64,000 nt of DNA, taken from the NCBI RefSeq assembly GCF_008629695.1, contig NZ_VWSH01000001.1, positions 833,990 through 897,989 of the forward strand. The letters are read 5' to 3'. This stretch comes from Taibaiella lutea (lineage in GTDB: Bacteria > Bacteroidota > Bacteroidia > Chitinophagales > Chitinophagaceae). A program made the position numbers and the translations under genes. Shown in pieces: positions 8,764 to 16,188 of the stretch (position 1 is the stretch's first letter; each line of letters starts with the position of its first letter). A model generated the notes under the pieces. It searched no databases. It was not told where the DNA came from and saw only the letters and a list, made by a program, of their open reading frames with translations.

Positions 8764-9411
8764 ATGAAAAAACTGATTCTATCTGCCCTTTTAATGGGTT
8801 CTGCTGCCATTGCAGCAAATGCGCAAGCAAACAGTGTATTGCTTTTTGGTAACATCGGCTTCCATTCAGTAACAGATGATGCAAACAACAAAACCCGCGA
8901 CTTCAACATTAACCCGGGTATCGGTTATCAATTCGATAATCATTGGACATTAGGTGTTTACGGTTCTTTCGGCACACACAGAACTATTACAACTTCTCAG
9001 GTTGACTGGACTTACCAAAATTCCTATGGCGTTGGCGGTTTTGCCCGTTATACTTGCCCTGTAGGAAAAATATTTGCTTTTTACAGCCAATTGGAAGCAG
9101 GATATTTCGGTTATACAACCGGTATCAGCGGTGTAGCTAACAGCGGCGGTAATGCAGGTGGTTTCCGTGCGTCTTTGACTCCGGCTGTTGCAGTATATGT
9201 AATGGACGGTTTTGCTTTGAACTTCAGCTATGGTGGTTTACAATACAACCATATCAACTCAACAAATACATTTGATTTGAACTGGGGTAACCAAATGAAC
9301 ATCGGTATTTCTAAAAACATTTTCTGCGGCAAGCACAAACATCATGGCATGAAAATGAACCATGGCAGCCAGGTAGAAAAAGATGATATGAATGACGAGA
9401 AAGAAGATTAA
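8764..9411 (+). CDS. Outer-membrane beta-barrel protein with His-rich acidic tail
   Basis: A 215-residue secreted protein. The signal peptide MKKLILSALLMGSAAIAANA (cleavage near residue 21) is followed by alternating short amphipathic strands (GIGYQFDNHWTLGVYGSFG, SYGVGGFARYT, FALNFSYGGLQYNH), the pattern of small eight-strand porin-family barrels. What looks like the last strand, MNIGISKNIF, is not the C terminus: about 28 residues follow, beginning CGKHKHHGMKMNHG and ending in KDDMNDEKED. The tail is rich in His, Met and acidic residues and could bind metal. Ligand and function are unknown. Monocistronic with its own terminator. Confidence 0.85.
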   Translation: MKKLILSALLMGSAAIAANAQANSVLLFGNIGFHSVTDDANNKTRDFNINPGIGYQFDNHWTLGVYGSFGTHRTITTSQVDWTYQNSYGVGGFARYTCPVGKIFAFYSQLEAGYFGYTTGISGVANSGGNAGGFRASLTPAVAVYVMDGFALNFSYGGLQYNHINSTNTFDLNWGNQMNIGISKNIFCGKHKHHGMKMNHGSQVEKDDMNDEKED

Positions 9412-9430
9412 TATTTTCTTCCCTGAAATA

Positions 9431-9468
9431 TATTAAAAGAGCGCACTATTTGTTGCGCTCTTTTAATA
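9431..9468 (+). terminator. Terminator of the barrel gene
   Basis: The 14-bp arms TATTAAAAGAGCGC and GCGCTCTTTTAATA lie 19 bases past the stop, with the T-tract inside the right arm. Confidence 0.85.
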
Positions 9469-9814
9469 TAAAGAAGAACCTCCACCCTTGACAGAATGGA
9501 GGCTTCACAATCAAAACACTAATGACATCCCCTAATTCACTCACCAAAACACAAAAATTTAAGGGATATCATCAGCATCTTATGGCATATCGCCAATTTT
9601 TCAATTCACCGATAATATAACATCATTTCAAAAAAAAAGTTCTGTCAGCTTAAAATTGCCTTTAAATAAACTGCGATTTCATTTCGCTGATAATGACGTA
9701 TTACATTACTATTTATTGGTTTTATAAAAATATTAATACAAATAAATCTAACCTTAATGTAATTATCATGGATTAGCAAATCATTTTAACTATTTTCGCT
9801 ACAAATTTTCCAAT
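9469..9814. other. Intergenic region before the FKBP gene
   Basis: AT-rich with no convincing ORF. TATTTTCG at 9791-9798, 16 bases before the FKBP ATG, is one mismatch from TAnnTTTG and is the likely -7 box. Nothing else is recognised. Confidence 0.5.
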
Positions 9815-10249
9815 ATGAGTATATCTGATTTATTAGGCTTAAAGAATAAAGAAAAAGCCGAAACAAACCTTAAAAACGGTGAAGCGTTTCTTGAAGAAAA
9901 CAAATCTAAAGAAGGCGTAATCACACTCCCAAGTGGCTTGCAATATTTGGTATTGAAAGAAGGAGAAGGTGCAAAACCAACTGCAACCAGCCGCGTTACA
10001 TGTCATTATCATGGCACACTTATTGATGGTAAAATATTTGACAGCTCTGTTCAGCGCGGACAGCCTGCTACTTTCCCGTTAAACCAGGTGATTGCGGGCT
10101 GGACGGAAGGTGTACAGCTTATGAGCGTTGGCAGCAAATACCGTTTCTTTATTCCTTCTGCATTAGGATATGGCTCACGCCAGGTGGGAAGTGATATAGG
10201 ACCTAATAGTGTATTGGTTTTTGATGTAGAATTGTTGTCGATTGCTTAA
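9815..10249 (+). CDS. FKBP-type peptidyl-prolyl cis-trans isomerase
   Basis: A 144-residue protein with a short charged N-terminal helix (residues 1-35, no signal peptide) and one FKBP domain: LPSGLQYLVLKEGEGAKP, YHGTLIDGKIFDSS, FPLNQVIAGWTEGVQLM, PSALGYGSRQ and a final VLVFDVELLSI. All the usual active-site positions (Tyr, Phe-Asp, Val-Ile, Trp) are present. The lack of a signal sequence suggests a cytoplasmic location, unlike periplasmic FkpA/Mip relatives. It catalyses proline isomerisation in protein folding. Convergent with the next gene across a perfect palindrome. Confidence 0.93.
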   Translation: MSISDLLGLKNKEKAETNLKNGEAFLEENKSKEGVITLPSGLQYLVLKEGEGAKPTATSRVTCHYHGTLIDGKIFDSSVQRGQPATFPLNQVIAGWTEGVQLMSVGSKYRFFIPSALGYGSRQVGSDIGPNSVLVFDVELLSIA

Positions 10250-10259
10250 TCGAAACTTT

Positions 10260-10309
10260 TCTGATATAAGGAGAGCTGCCATAATTATGGCAGCTCTCCT
10301 TATATCAGA
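10260..10309. repeat. Perfect 50-bp palindrome between convergent genes
   Basis: The two 25-bp arms meet with no spacer (left arm starts TCTGATATAAGGAGAGC, centre ATAATTAT). It lies between the FKBP stop and the stop of the convergent gene. Neither side has a clear T-run, so it is a weak candidate for a classical terminator even though it would form a very stable stem. Confidence 0.9.
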
Positions 10310-10329
10310 CCCTTGCGAATTTGTTGCTA

Positions 10330-10968
10330 TTACAATTGCTTTACTTTCTCTATAATGCTGTCGAAATTATCATCGCGCCGGAATGATTTTATAAGAACAA
10401 CCACTTCAGGATAATCTTTAAAGTAATTGCATAAAGCTTCTTTTGCTTTTTCATATTTCCCTTCTTTCATACGAATGCTATACGGAAAGCTTATTAATGG
10501 TTTTTGTTCTGTTTCCACTCTTTCAAAAACGATATTAGGATAGTATTGTATGGACTGGCTAACAGGATTATAACCTGTTATCAAAACCAGATAAATATTA
10601 AAATGCCCTTTATGGAGTATTTCACCAAATGCCTTTTTAATTTTTGTGGTTTTTCCAATCAATGTATAGTTATCAGAATATGCATCGAAATCATATAATG
10701 AAACATAGGTTAAGGTATCAACCTTAAAGCCAATTAAATCATCGGGATCATATTTTAACACATCCGCATCTTCACTTGCTTTGAATTTCACTTTATTGAA
10801 TTGACCTGCCAACCATTTAAGCTGGCCTTTTCTAATAGTAGAATCTTTTAGAATAATAGTGCCGCCAACATAATTATTTGCAAAGAATTCATTTTGTGCC
10901 TGGCAGGCAAAAGCAATAAAAAGAATAAATAAAACAGATGATAATAGCTTCACTGAAAACCGAATCAT
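10330..10968 (-). CDS. Secreted protein of unknown function
   Basis: The 212-residue product has a clear signal peptide (MIRFSVKLLSSVLFILFIAF then ACQAQ, cleavage near 25). The mature part reads as beta-rich (GGTIILKDSTIRKGQLKWL, FKASEDADVLKYDPDDLIGF) followed by a helical end (EKAKEALCNYFKDYPEVVVL). The pattern of a small beta domain for a localised or secreted protein is common in Bacteroidota, but no named family is recognised. It lies 13 bases downstream of the glutaminyl cyclase gene on the same strand and is probably co-transcribed with it. Confidence 0.75.
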   Translation of the reverse strand: MIRFSVKLLSSVLFILFIAFACQAQNEFFANNYVGGTIILKDSTIRKGQLKWLAGQFNKVKFKASEDADVLKYDPDDLIGFKVDTLTYVSLYDFDAYSDNYTLIGKTTKIKKAFGEILHKGHFNIYLVLITGYNPVSQSIQYYPNIVFERVETEQKPLISFPYSIRMKEGKYEKAKEALCNYFKDYPEVVVLIKSFRRDDNFDSIIEKVKQL

Positions 10969-10981
10969 TTAAGAATGCAAT

Positions 10982-11809
10982 TTATTTATCAAACTTTATT
11001 TCATAAATCTTAGGCCACATCTTACCGGTTATATACACTTTATTGTTAGCCGAATCGTAAGCGATACCATTCATTTCCATTGAACCACGCGAAATATTTT
11101 TGGCTTCATTGGCTAAAGAGGTAAGATCCAGTTCACCTGCAACCTTGCCATCGGCAGGATTTATTTTAACTATTTTGTTGGTTGTCCAGATGTTGGCATA
11201 AATATATCCGTTGATATATTCCAGTTCATTAAGATAAGGTCTTTCAAAACCATCCTGTTTTACTGAAATAGTTTTAACTACTTTCAAATCAGCAGGATTC
11301 AGATAGGTCAAAGTATTGGTACCATCAGACATAATGAGGTTCGTACCATCGGTAGTCATACCCCAGCCTTCTTTACTCGGGAAAGTAAAATCGCCCAGCT
11401 TCTTAAATGTTTTTGCATCGTATATAAAACCGATTTTTGTTTTGTAAGTAAGCTGAAACACTTTACCGTTAAGGAAGGTAATGCCTTCGCCAAAATATTT
11501 CTCTTTATCAATCTCGGCTTTCACATCAATCTTTCCGGTGGCAAGGTCAACCGCACCAAATAAAGACCTTGTTTGCGGCAAATCGGTTGTTGCGCCTGTG
11601 CTTTCAAACAACCGGCCATCATGAACCAAAAAGCCTTCTGTAAAGGAAGTGGTATCGTGCGGGTATTCATGTACGAAAACAAAGTCTATCTGCGGAGTAA
11701 GCGGCGCTTCTTTTTCTGTAACCGGAGTATCGTTTGTGTCCGTGGTTTTATCCTTACAGGCTGTAGTGAACAAGGATAGGGCAAGTAAGGGTATTATTGT
11801 CAGTTTCAT
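10982..11809 (-). CDS. Glutaminyl-peptide cyclotransferase, lipoprotein
   Basis: Resembles the five-bladed propeller type of glutamine cyclotransferase, which turns N-terminal Gln into pyroglutamate on exported proteins. Seen: FTEGFLVHDGRLFESTG, FGEGITFLNGKVFQLTYK, KEGWGMTTDGTNLIMSDG, LNELEYINGYIYANIW and MNGIAYDSANNKVYITGK, the repeated blades of the family. The ATG at 11809 is chosen over an upstream frame because it gives MKLTIIPLLALSLFTTAC, a lipoprotein signal with Cys18. Cys is followed by KDK, resembling the lysine-acidic export tag for surface lipoproteins in this phylum. Several mature proteins in the phylum begin with Gln after signal cleavage, which fits this enzyme. Confidence 0.88.
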   Translation of the reverse strand: MKLTIIPLLALSLFTTACKDKTTDTNDTPVTEKEAPLTPQIDFVFVHEYPHDTTSFTEGFLVHDGRLFESTGATTDLPQTRSLFGAVDLATGKIDVKAEIDKEKYFGEGITFLNGKVFQLTYKTKIGFIYDAKTFKKLGDFTFPSKEGWGMTTDGTNLIMSDGTNTLTYLNPADLKVVKTISVKQDGFERPYLNELEYINGYIYANIWTTNKIVKINPADGKVAGELDLTSLANEAKNISRGSMEMNGIAYDSANNKVYITGKMWPKIYEIKFDK

Positions 11810-11949
11810 GTATTTATGCGTTTGTTTGTATCGCATTCTTTTAAAATTAAAATCCGGATAAAGATACGATTCTGCATTATTGAATGTTTTCGTACCTCGT
11901 TTTTTATCAGGCATTATTTCTTCATTTTTTGAAGAAATAAATTGTCACT

Positions 11950-12145
11950 GTTTTTCACAAAGCATTCATTAAAAGAAACAAAGCTGCTACTATTTGCGAC
12001 AAAGTGTTTCTGGAAGAAACAAAACTGTTACTATTTGCGACAAAGCGTTTCCGGAAGAAACAAGGCTGTTACTATTTGCGACAAAGTGTTTTCAAAAGAA
12101 ACAAAGCTGTTACTATTTGTGACAAAGCATTTCCTGAAGAAAACA
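11950..12145. repeat. 41-bp tandem repeat, about 4.5 copies
   Basis: Copies begin (GAAAC) at 11975, 12016, 12057, 12098 and 12139, exactly 41 bases apart, with a degenerate half copy before the first. Each contains TACTATTTGCGACAAAG with few differences. The unit begins with GAAAC and ends with GTTTC, a short inverted pair. There are no spacers, so it is not a CRISPR array. A period of 41 is not a multiple of three, which argues against a protein repeat. Confidence 0.9.
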
Positions 12146-12171
12146 CAGGTTTCTCTGAAATTATCGTGTTT

Positions 12172-12187
12172 ATTGTAACGTTACAAT
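12172..12187. promoter_or_regulatory. Perfect 16-bp palindrome, possible operator
   Basis: ATTGTAACGTTACAAT is fully symmetric with no loop, the form expected of a dimeric repressor site (LacI, GntR or TetR families). It lies about 190 bases upstream of the gene at 12376, after the tandem repeat. No regulator gene is adjacent. Confidence 0.35.
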
Positions 12188-12375
12188 ACGTATTAAAAAC
12201 TTACCAATCTTTTTTCCATATTTTTTTTGATTGTCTTAAATAATGAAATCAATTGAATTACAATAAAAAATAAGTTATAAAAAATTATCTGTTCAATCTC
12301 AACACTGCAACTAATGTTTTTTGGCATGATTTTTGACTATAATAAAATTATTATTTACCTAAAATTCATTTTATC

Positions 12376-12738
12376 ATGGCTACAAAAAGCACACAAACAA
12401 AACGCATGACTGCCAAAAGACTTACAAAAGTAGAAGATGGCCTTTTAGCAGCAAGCCAATTAGTGGACTATGCGCCCGTAAGAAAAGAATACGATTCAGA
12501 ACAATTAGAAAATCTCAGAAATGAAATGCAAAAAAAACACGAAGCTGAAGAAGCGACAAGGCATGCTTATGAAGCGGCAAGAGATGCTGCAATCTCAATA
12601 GAATGGTTTGCATCAGATTTTTTAATAGAAGTAGCCAACCAGGCAAAAGCACAATATGGCGCTAACAGCGATGAATATGCAAGCCTGGGTTACAAAAAGA
12701 AAGCAGCTTACAAAAGGTCTGCCAATAAAAAGAAGTAA
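12376..12738 (+). CDS. Small Lys-rich conserved hypothetical protein
   Basis: A 120-residue soluble protein. The N terminus is basic (MATKSTQTKRMTAKRLTK), the middle is a charged helix (QLENLRNEMQKKHEAEEATRHAY) and the end reads QYGANSDEYASLGYKKKAAYKRS with a Lys tail. The ending QYGxxSDExxxLGxKKKxxxKR is one I associate with short uncharacterised proteins in many bacteria, but no function is known to me. No signal peptide or membrane segment. The basic ends could bind nucleic acid; this is inference. Convergent with the TPM-domain gene. Confidence 0.75.
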   Translation: MATKSTQTKRMTAKRLTKVEDGLLAASQLVDYAPVRKEYDSEQLENLRNEMQKKHEAEEATRHAYEAARDAAISIEWFASDFLIEVANQAKAQYGANSDEYASLGYKKKAAYKRSANKKK

Positions 12739-12755
12739 GCAGAGAATAAGTCAAA

Positions 12756-12789
12756 AAGGTGTCTGACAATTGGAATTGTCGGACACCTT
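12756..12789. repeat. Palindrome between convergent genes (GGTGTC family)
   Basis: The 16-bp arms AAGGTGTCTGACAATT and AATTGTCGGACACCTT (one G-T wobble) enclose a GG loop. It overlaps the first two bases of the TPM-gene stop codon. The words GGTGTC/GACACC recur in palindromes at 43167, 46652 and 47867. It may serve as a bidirectional terminator. Confidence 0.8.
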
Positions 12790-13327
12790 AATGTTTCTTA
12801 GCAGATAAGGTTATCATTAAAGCTTCCATTCCTTTCAATGTGCCGGCATAAACATTATTCTTCTTAAATTCAGGAATGAATGCAGTGTCGATAATTGATT
12901 TAGTAGCTGCATCGCTTAATATTTTTGCAGTACCAATTCCGTTTTGGATGTACATTATTCTATATCCTTTGCAAATACCAATGAACAAGCCATTATCTTT
13001 TTCTTTTTCTCCAACACGCCATTGTTGCGCTACTTTCAGCGTGTAAGATTGAAAGCTATCTTTCTTCACCATACCAGAGTCAAAGGTTGCCAATGCTATC
13101 TGAATATCTGCTCTTTTATTATAATCCTTAATAACGCTGTCTAATGTTATTTCTTCAGACTTCGAATAAATATTCTCAAAATCATTTACAAATCCCGTTG
13201 GTTGCGGAATGTTGGGATCATTAGTAAAATCTTTCCCTTGAAAATGATTTTTGGGTGCGAAGTTGCATTGACAGAAAGCTGTCACAAATATTAAAGTGAA
13301 AAGATTAAAAAATATAGTGTGCTTCAA
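12788..13327 (-). CDS. TPM-domain secreted protein
   Basis: A 179-residue protein with an N-terminal export signal (MKHTIFFNLFTLIFVTAF then CQC, possibly a lipobox) and a TPM domain: PTGFVNDFENIYSKSEE, ADIQIALATFDS, WRVGEKEKDNGLFIGI, MYIQNGIGTAKILSDA and YAGTLKGMEAL. TPM proteins are associated with photosystem repair in plants and envelope roles in bacteria; the activity here is unknown. It lacks the usual C-terminal membrane helix and Gly-rich tail of the longer YgcG type. The only start that keeps the signal peptide is a TTG at 13327. Confidence 0.82.
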   Translation of the reverse strand: MKHTIFFNLFTLIFVTAFCQCNFAPKNHFQGKDFTNDPNIPQPTGFVNDFENIYSKSEEITLDSVIKDYNKRADIQIALATFDSGMVKKDSFQSYTLKVAQQWRVGEKEKDNGLFIGICKGYRIMYIQNGIGTAKILSDAATKSIIDTAFIPEFKKNNVYAGTLKGMEALMITLSAKKH

Positions 13328-13657
13328 GAAAATCTGTTTAACTTTTATTGACTATCTGCATGTAAGAAACAAAATATTTAGATTATCCCGTAGGGATTTT
13401 AATATTGGTAGTAGAATATATTAAATCGCTCTGTAAAGGACCCCATCGGGGTCACATTGCATCATTACAAACGAACAAAAATAAATGCGGCTATCCAATT
13501 TTGTCCCTACAGGACAAACCAATAATGCGTAATCTATATTGCTACCAATATTAAATCCCTACGGGATAAATTTCCGTTTGTTGTTTGCTGTTTTGTTTCC
13601 TTAGATGCGGATAGTCAGTTAACTTTTTATAAATAACCTATTGAGAAGTTATAGTGC
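13328..13657. other. Non-coding region occupied by REP-like palindromes
   Basis: About 190 of the 330 bases belong to the inverted-repeat cluster annotated at 13382-13571. No ORF is seen, and no REP-associated transposase is present in the window. Confidence 0.7.
13382..13571. repeat. REP/BIME-like cluster of palindromes in an inverted pair
   Basis: The left unit (13382-13420, with ATCCCGTAGGGAT then TTTAATATTGGTAG) and right unit (13535-13571, GCTACCAATATTAAATCCCT then ACGGGAT) are near-identical inverted copies of about 37 bases. Between them sit two further short palindromes: GACCCC-ATC-GGGGTC at 13439-13453 and TTGTCC-CTACA-GGACAA at 13501-13517. This arrangement of short GC-richer stems with shared tails is like the BIMEs made by RAYT transposases. 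Confidence 0.8.
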
Positions 13658-14188
13658 CTAATCATTTATAAGCGTCTTTTTCTTTTCGGGTATTATGAGT
13701 TCCTTACTTAAGTTTGTCAATACTTTTCTCATTTCATCAATGTCTGTAGTGGAAGTATCAATAAAGAACCATTTCTTTCCATTATCCATGGAAATAGCGA
13801 TTAAATAAGTTTCTGAAACAATTTTACCTTTTGGTGTATTCATTTCTATCGTCTGGGGAACGACACACTGAAGTTCATCTCCTTGTTTAATAATCGCATG
13901 TGGTTCTCCGATTTTTAAACTCAGCATAGCAAATCCATCTGCCTCCATATTACCCATAAGTTCGGTCAGTGCTTTTACTTCACCTTGCTCTCCTCCCATC
14001 ATTTCTTTTATTTTGGGATAAGTATATGCTGAAAAGGTTTTATAATCTTTCTTTAGAAACAACCGTGCCATTTCTTCGCCCTGGGACTTAATTTCTGTTG
14101 AAAAAATATTTGTGCTGCTCTGTTGTGCGTGAGTATTACAGACACCAATGCAGAGAGAAAAACAAAGAAGGAATAATAGATGCTTCAT
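13658..14188 (-). CDS. Secreted protein of unknown function
   Basis: Encodes 176 residues with a signal peptide (MKHLLFLLCFSLCIGVCNTH then AQQ). The mature part begins with a helix (EMARLFLKKDYKTFSAYTYP), then alternating strands (FAMLSLKIGEPHAIIKQGDE, LQCVVPQTIEMNTPKGKIV, YLIAISMDNGKKWFFIDT) and a C-terminal helix, resembling a cystatin/NTF2-like fold of periplasmic proteins. No family is recognised. It lies alone between the REP cluster and the Omp85-type gene on the same strand. Confidence 0.75.
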   Translation of the reverse strand: MKHLLFLLCFSLCIGVCNTHAQQSSTNIFSTEIKSQGEEMARLFLKKDYKTFSAYTYPKIKEMMGGEQGEVKALTELMGNMEADGFAMLSLKIGEPHAIIKQGDELQCVVPQTIEMNTPKGKIVSETYLIAISMDNGKKWFFIDTSTTDIDEMRKVLTNLSKELIIPEKKKTLIND

Positions 14189-14306
14189 ATTTATAGATGT
14201 GTGAAAATTGAATTGTGAATTTATACAAAAATTGATAAGTAAGAAGTTTGCAAACAGGATGTTTTTATACTTACCCCTACCCTAATAATTGAGCATAACT
14301 CATTTC

Positions 14307-16100
14307 CTAAAAATAAGCGGTATATCCAAAATGTATCTTGGTCTGTTTAAACTGAAAGTCATTGCCACTCGTCTTTCCAAGGCCTAATGCTATATTGAAA
14401 ATGCCCGATTTGTTTTCGAGTGTAATGCCGCCGCCAAGGCTAACGGGATTATCCTTCCTTTTACCGCCGTTGTAATCGGCCTGAATAATGGAGGCATCAC
14501 TGAACAAATAGAAATAAGAATTGCGGCTCAGTAAAAACCTGAATTCGAGCGTGCCTACATGATAGAGATTGGCATAAATACTTTGCTCATCAAAACCACG
14601 CAGCAATTTAAAGCCACCTAATTGATACAGCTCATTCAGGAATAAATTTTTCCCGCTGATATAGCCTCCGTTATAGGCAATCTTTATCACAAAATTCTTT
14701 AACGGCGTAATATAGTAGTTAGCAACTGCGGCGAAACGATATTGGTATTTCTCTACATTAGCACTATCGTACAACTTTTTGTAATCGTATCCCGTTCCGT
14801 CGTCAATATTTGCAATAGCATCATTTGTCTTTACTGTGCGCAAAAGCCCTGAGCCCGAGAAAGAAGCCTGCCAACCTTTCCGCGGATTCAGGCGGTAATC
14901 GGTACGATCCATGTTGAAAGTAAAAACAGCGCCTTTAGTCGATATATCCAGATTATCCGGCAGCTTTTTGTTTTCAATTACATAATCGGTATCTGCATTA
15001 ATAAGATGATTGCTGTATGCCTGATAAGCAAGCTTAAAAAAGTCGGAAGCATTCAATTGATATTTAAAGCCGAGGTCAAATGTGGTGCGGTAAAAGGTGG
15101 TATCTTTTTTAAATAAATCAAAGCTCCCGTCGAAACCGACAGGCGTACCAATCAGATAAGGAATACCGGTTTCCAGATGAAAACGCGGTGATTTGTATTG
15201 CAGGTTCTGATAAGTTGCAGCAATGGTTTCACCATAACCCAAAGCATTTTTAAGACCCAGTAAAATGTCTGCGGTCAATAAAAACTTACCTGTAGCAGCA
15301 GTATTGGGTTGGAGCCCTATCAAACCATTCAATTGATTTGATTTCTTTTCTTTGAGGTAAAGATATAAGGTATTGCCGCCTACGGTAAAATCCATACGCC
15401 AGGGTTTGGAGGGTTGCAGGAAGGCCAATTCATTCAGCCTTTTGTTCACAAGCCTTAATTGGGTTTCATTGTATAAGTCGCCCTGTTTAATGCCTAAGTA
15501 ATGTTGCAGATATTCCCTCGAAATGTCTGCATCAGATTCTATACTTAAGCTGTCAAACCTTGTCAGCCGGCCTCTTTCAAGTATGAAATCGGCGCTGAGG
15601 CCTTTATCTTCCTGTTTAATGTTTCGCAAAGTGGTATAGGCAAAAGGATAACCATTGTTCTCGCAGTAGTTCAGCATAATTTCGCTCAGCGCCGACAATT
15701 GTTTTGCATTTACAGGCCTGTTGCTCCATTCACGTTCCCGTATATTCATTTGTATAAGCAAGGCCGTAGGAATACTGTCGAAAGAAAGCCTTGCCCATTG
15801 ATATTTCGGCCCCTGAAAAATAAATGCCTCGACTTTTGTTTCTGTCAAAACCAATGTGTCGACCGAAGCAGCGAGATAACCATTGTCCTGCATCGCAGCT
15901 ATTAATTTTTTCAAGGCATCATAAGCATCCATTGCGTTATCAAAAGATTGCAGGGAGGGCGTTGTTTTGTTTTCTATAATGATGTTTTTACTTTCAGCAG
16001 AATCTATTCGCTGAAGTACAAGCTGCACCTGCTGTCCGGCGCTGAAATGCGGACAACAAAGTATAACTGACAACAAAAGAAAGACAACCCGTAACCTCAT
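14307..16100 (-). CDS. Omp85-superfamily outer-membrane protein (BamA/TamA-like)
   Basis: A protein of about 597 residues with a signal peptide, roughly three POTRA-like segments (about residues 25-240) and a 16-strand-type C-terminal barrel. Near the barrel end GGFKLLRGFDEQSI carries the (L)RGF motif that marks Omp85 proteins, and the chain ends in a hydrophobic strand closing with Phe. Omp85 proteins insert barrels or move polypeptides across the outer membrane. It is short for BamA and resembles TamA or a patatin-free accessory type. The ATG at 16100 is chosen over an upstream TTG because it begins the signal peptide directly (MRLRVVFLLLSVI). The tamB-like gene in this window is 47 kb away, so pairing cannot be claimed. 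Confidence 0.85.
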   Translation of the reverse strand: MRLRVVFLLLSVILCCPHFSAGQQVQLVLQRIDSAESKNIIIENKTTPSLQSFDNAMDAYDALKKLIAAMQDNGYLAASVDTLVLTETKVEAFIFQGPKYQWARLSFDSIPTALLIQMNIREREWSNRPVNAKQLSALSEIMLNYCENNGYPFAYTTLRNIKQEDKGLSADFILERGRLTRFDSLSIESDADISREYLQHYLGIKQGDLYNETQLRLVNKRLNELAFLQPSKPWRMDFTVGGNTLYLYLKEKKSNQLNGLIGLQPNTAATGKFLLTADILLGLKNALGYGETIAATYQNLQYKSPRFHLETGIPYLIGTPVGFDGSFDLFKKDTTFYRTTFDLGFKYQLNASDFFKLAYQAYSNHLINADTDYVIENKKLPDNLDISTKGAVFTFNMDRTDYRLNPRKGWQASFSGSGLLRTVKTNDAIANIDDGTGYDYKKLYDSANVEKYQYRFAAVANYYITPLKNFVIKIAYNGGYISGKNLFLNELYQLGGFKLLRGFDEQSIYANLYHVGTLEFRFLLSRNSYFYLFSDASIIQADYNGGKRKDNPVSLGGGITLENKSGIFNIALGLGKTSGNDFQFKQTKIHFGYTAYF

Positions 16101-16188
16101 TATGAAAGAGAATAATTGCAAAGTGTTTTCAAAAGTAATTTTTTATTTATTAAAACGATTTTGAGTAATTTGTATTGTCAAACCCCCG

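Larger units (their letters stand above)
11810..12375. other. Long non-coding region with tandem repeat and palindrome
   Basis: Holds the 41-bp tandem repeat (about 11950-12145), a perfect 16-bp palindrome at 12172-12187, and an AT-rich stretch leading to the gene at 12376. The two overlapping ~78-codon open frames here run through the repeat and shift frame each unit, so they are not taken as genes. Confidence 0.7.

Noticed and set aside
11950-12145. CRISPR array
   Set aside because: Repeat units are contiguous with no unique spacers, and no cas genes are present.
11942-12243. Two overlapping open frames of about 78 codons in the tandem repeat
   Set aside because: The 41-base period shifts the frame each unit; the translations change frame copy by copy and show no signal or family.
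13382-13571. Rho-independent terminator pair for the flanking genes
   Set aside because: Repeat architecture with two inverted copies and internal palindromes, and no T-tracts, fits REP elements better than terminators.
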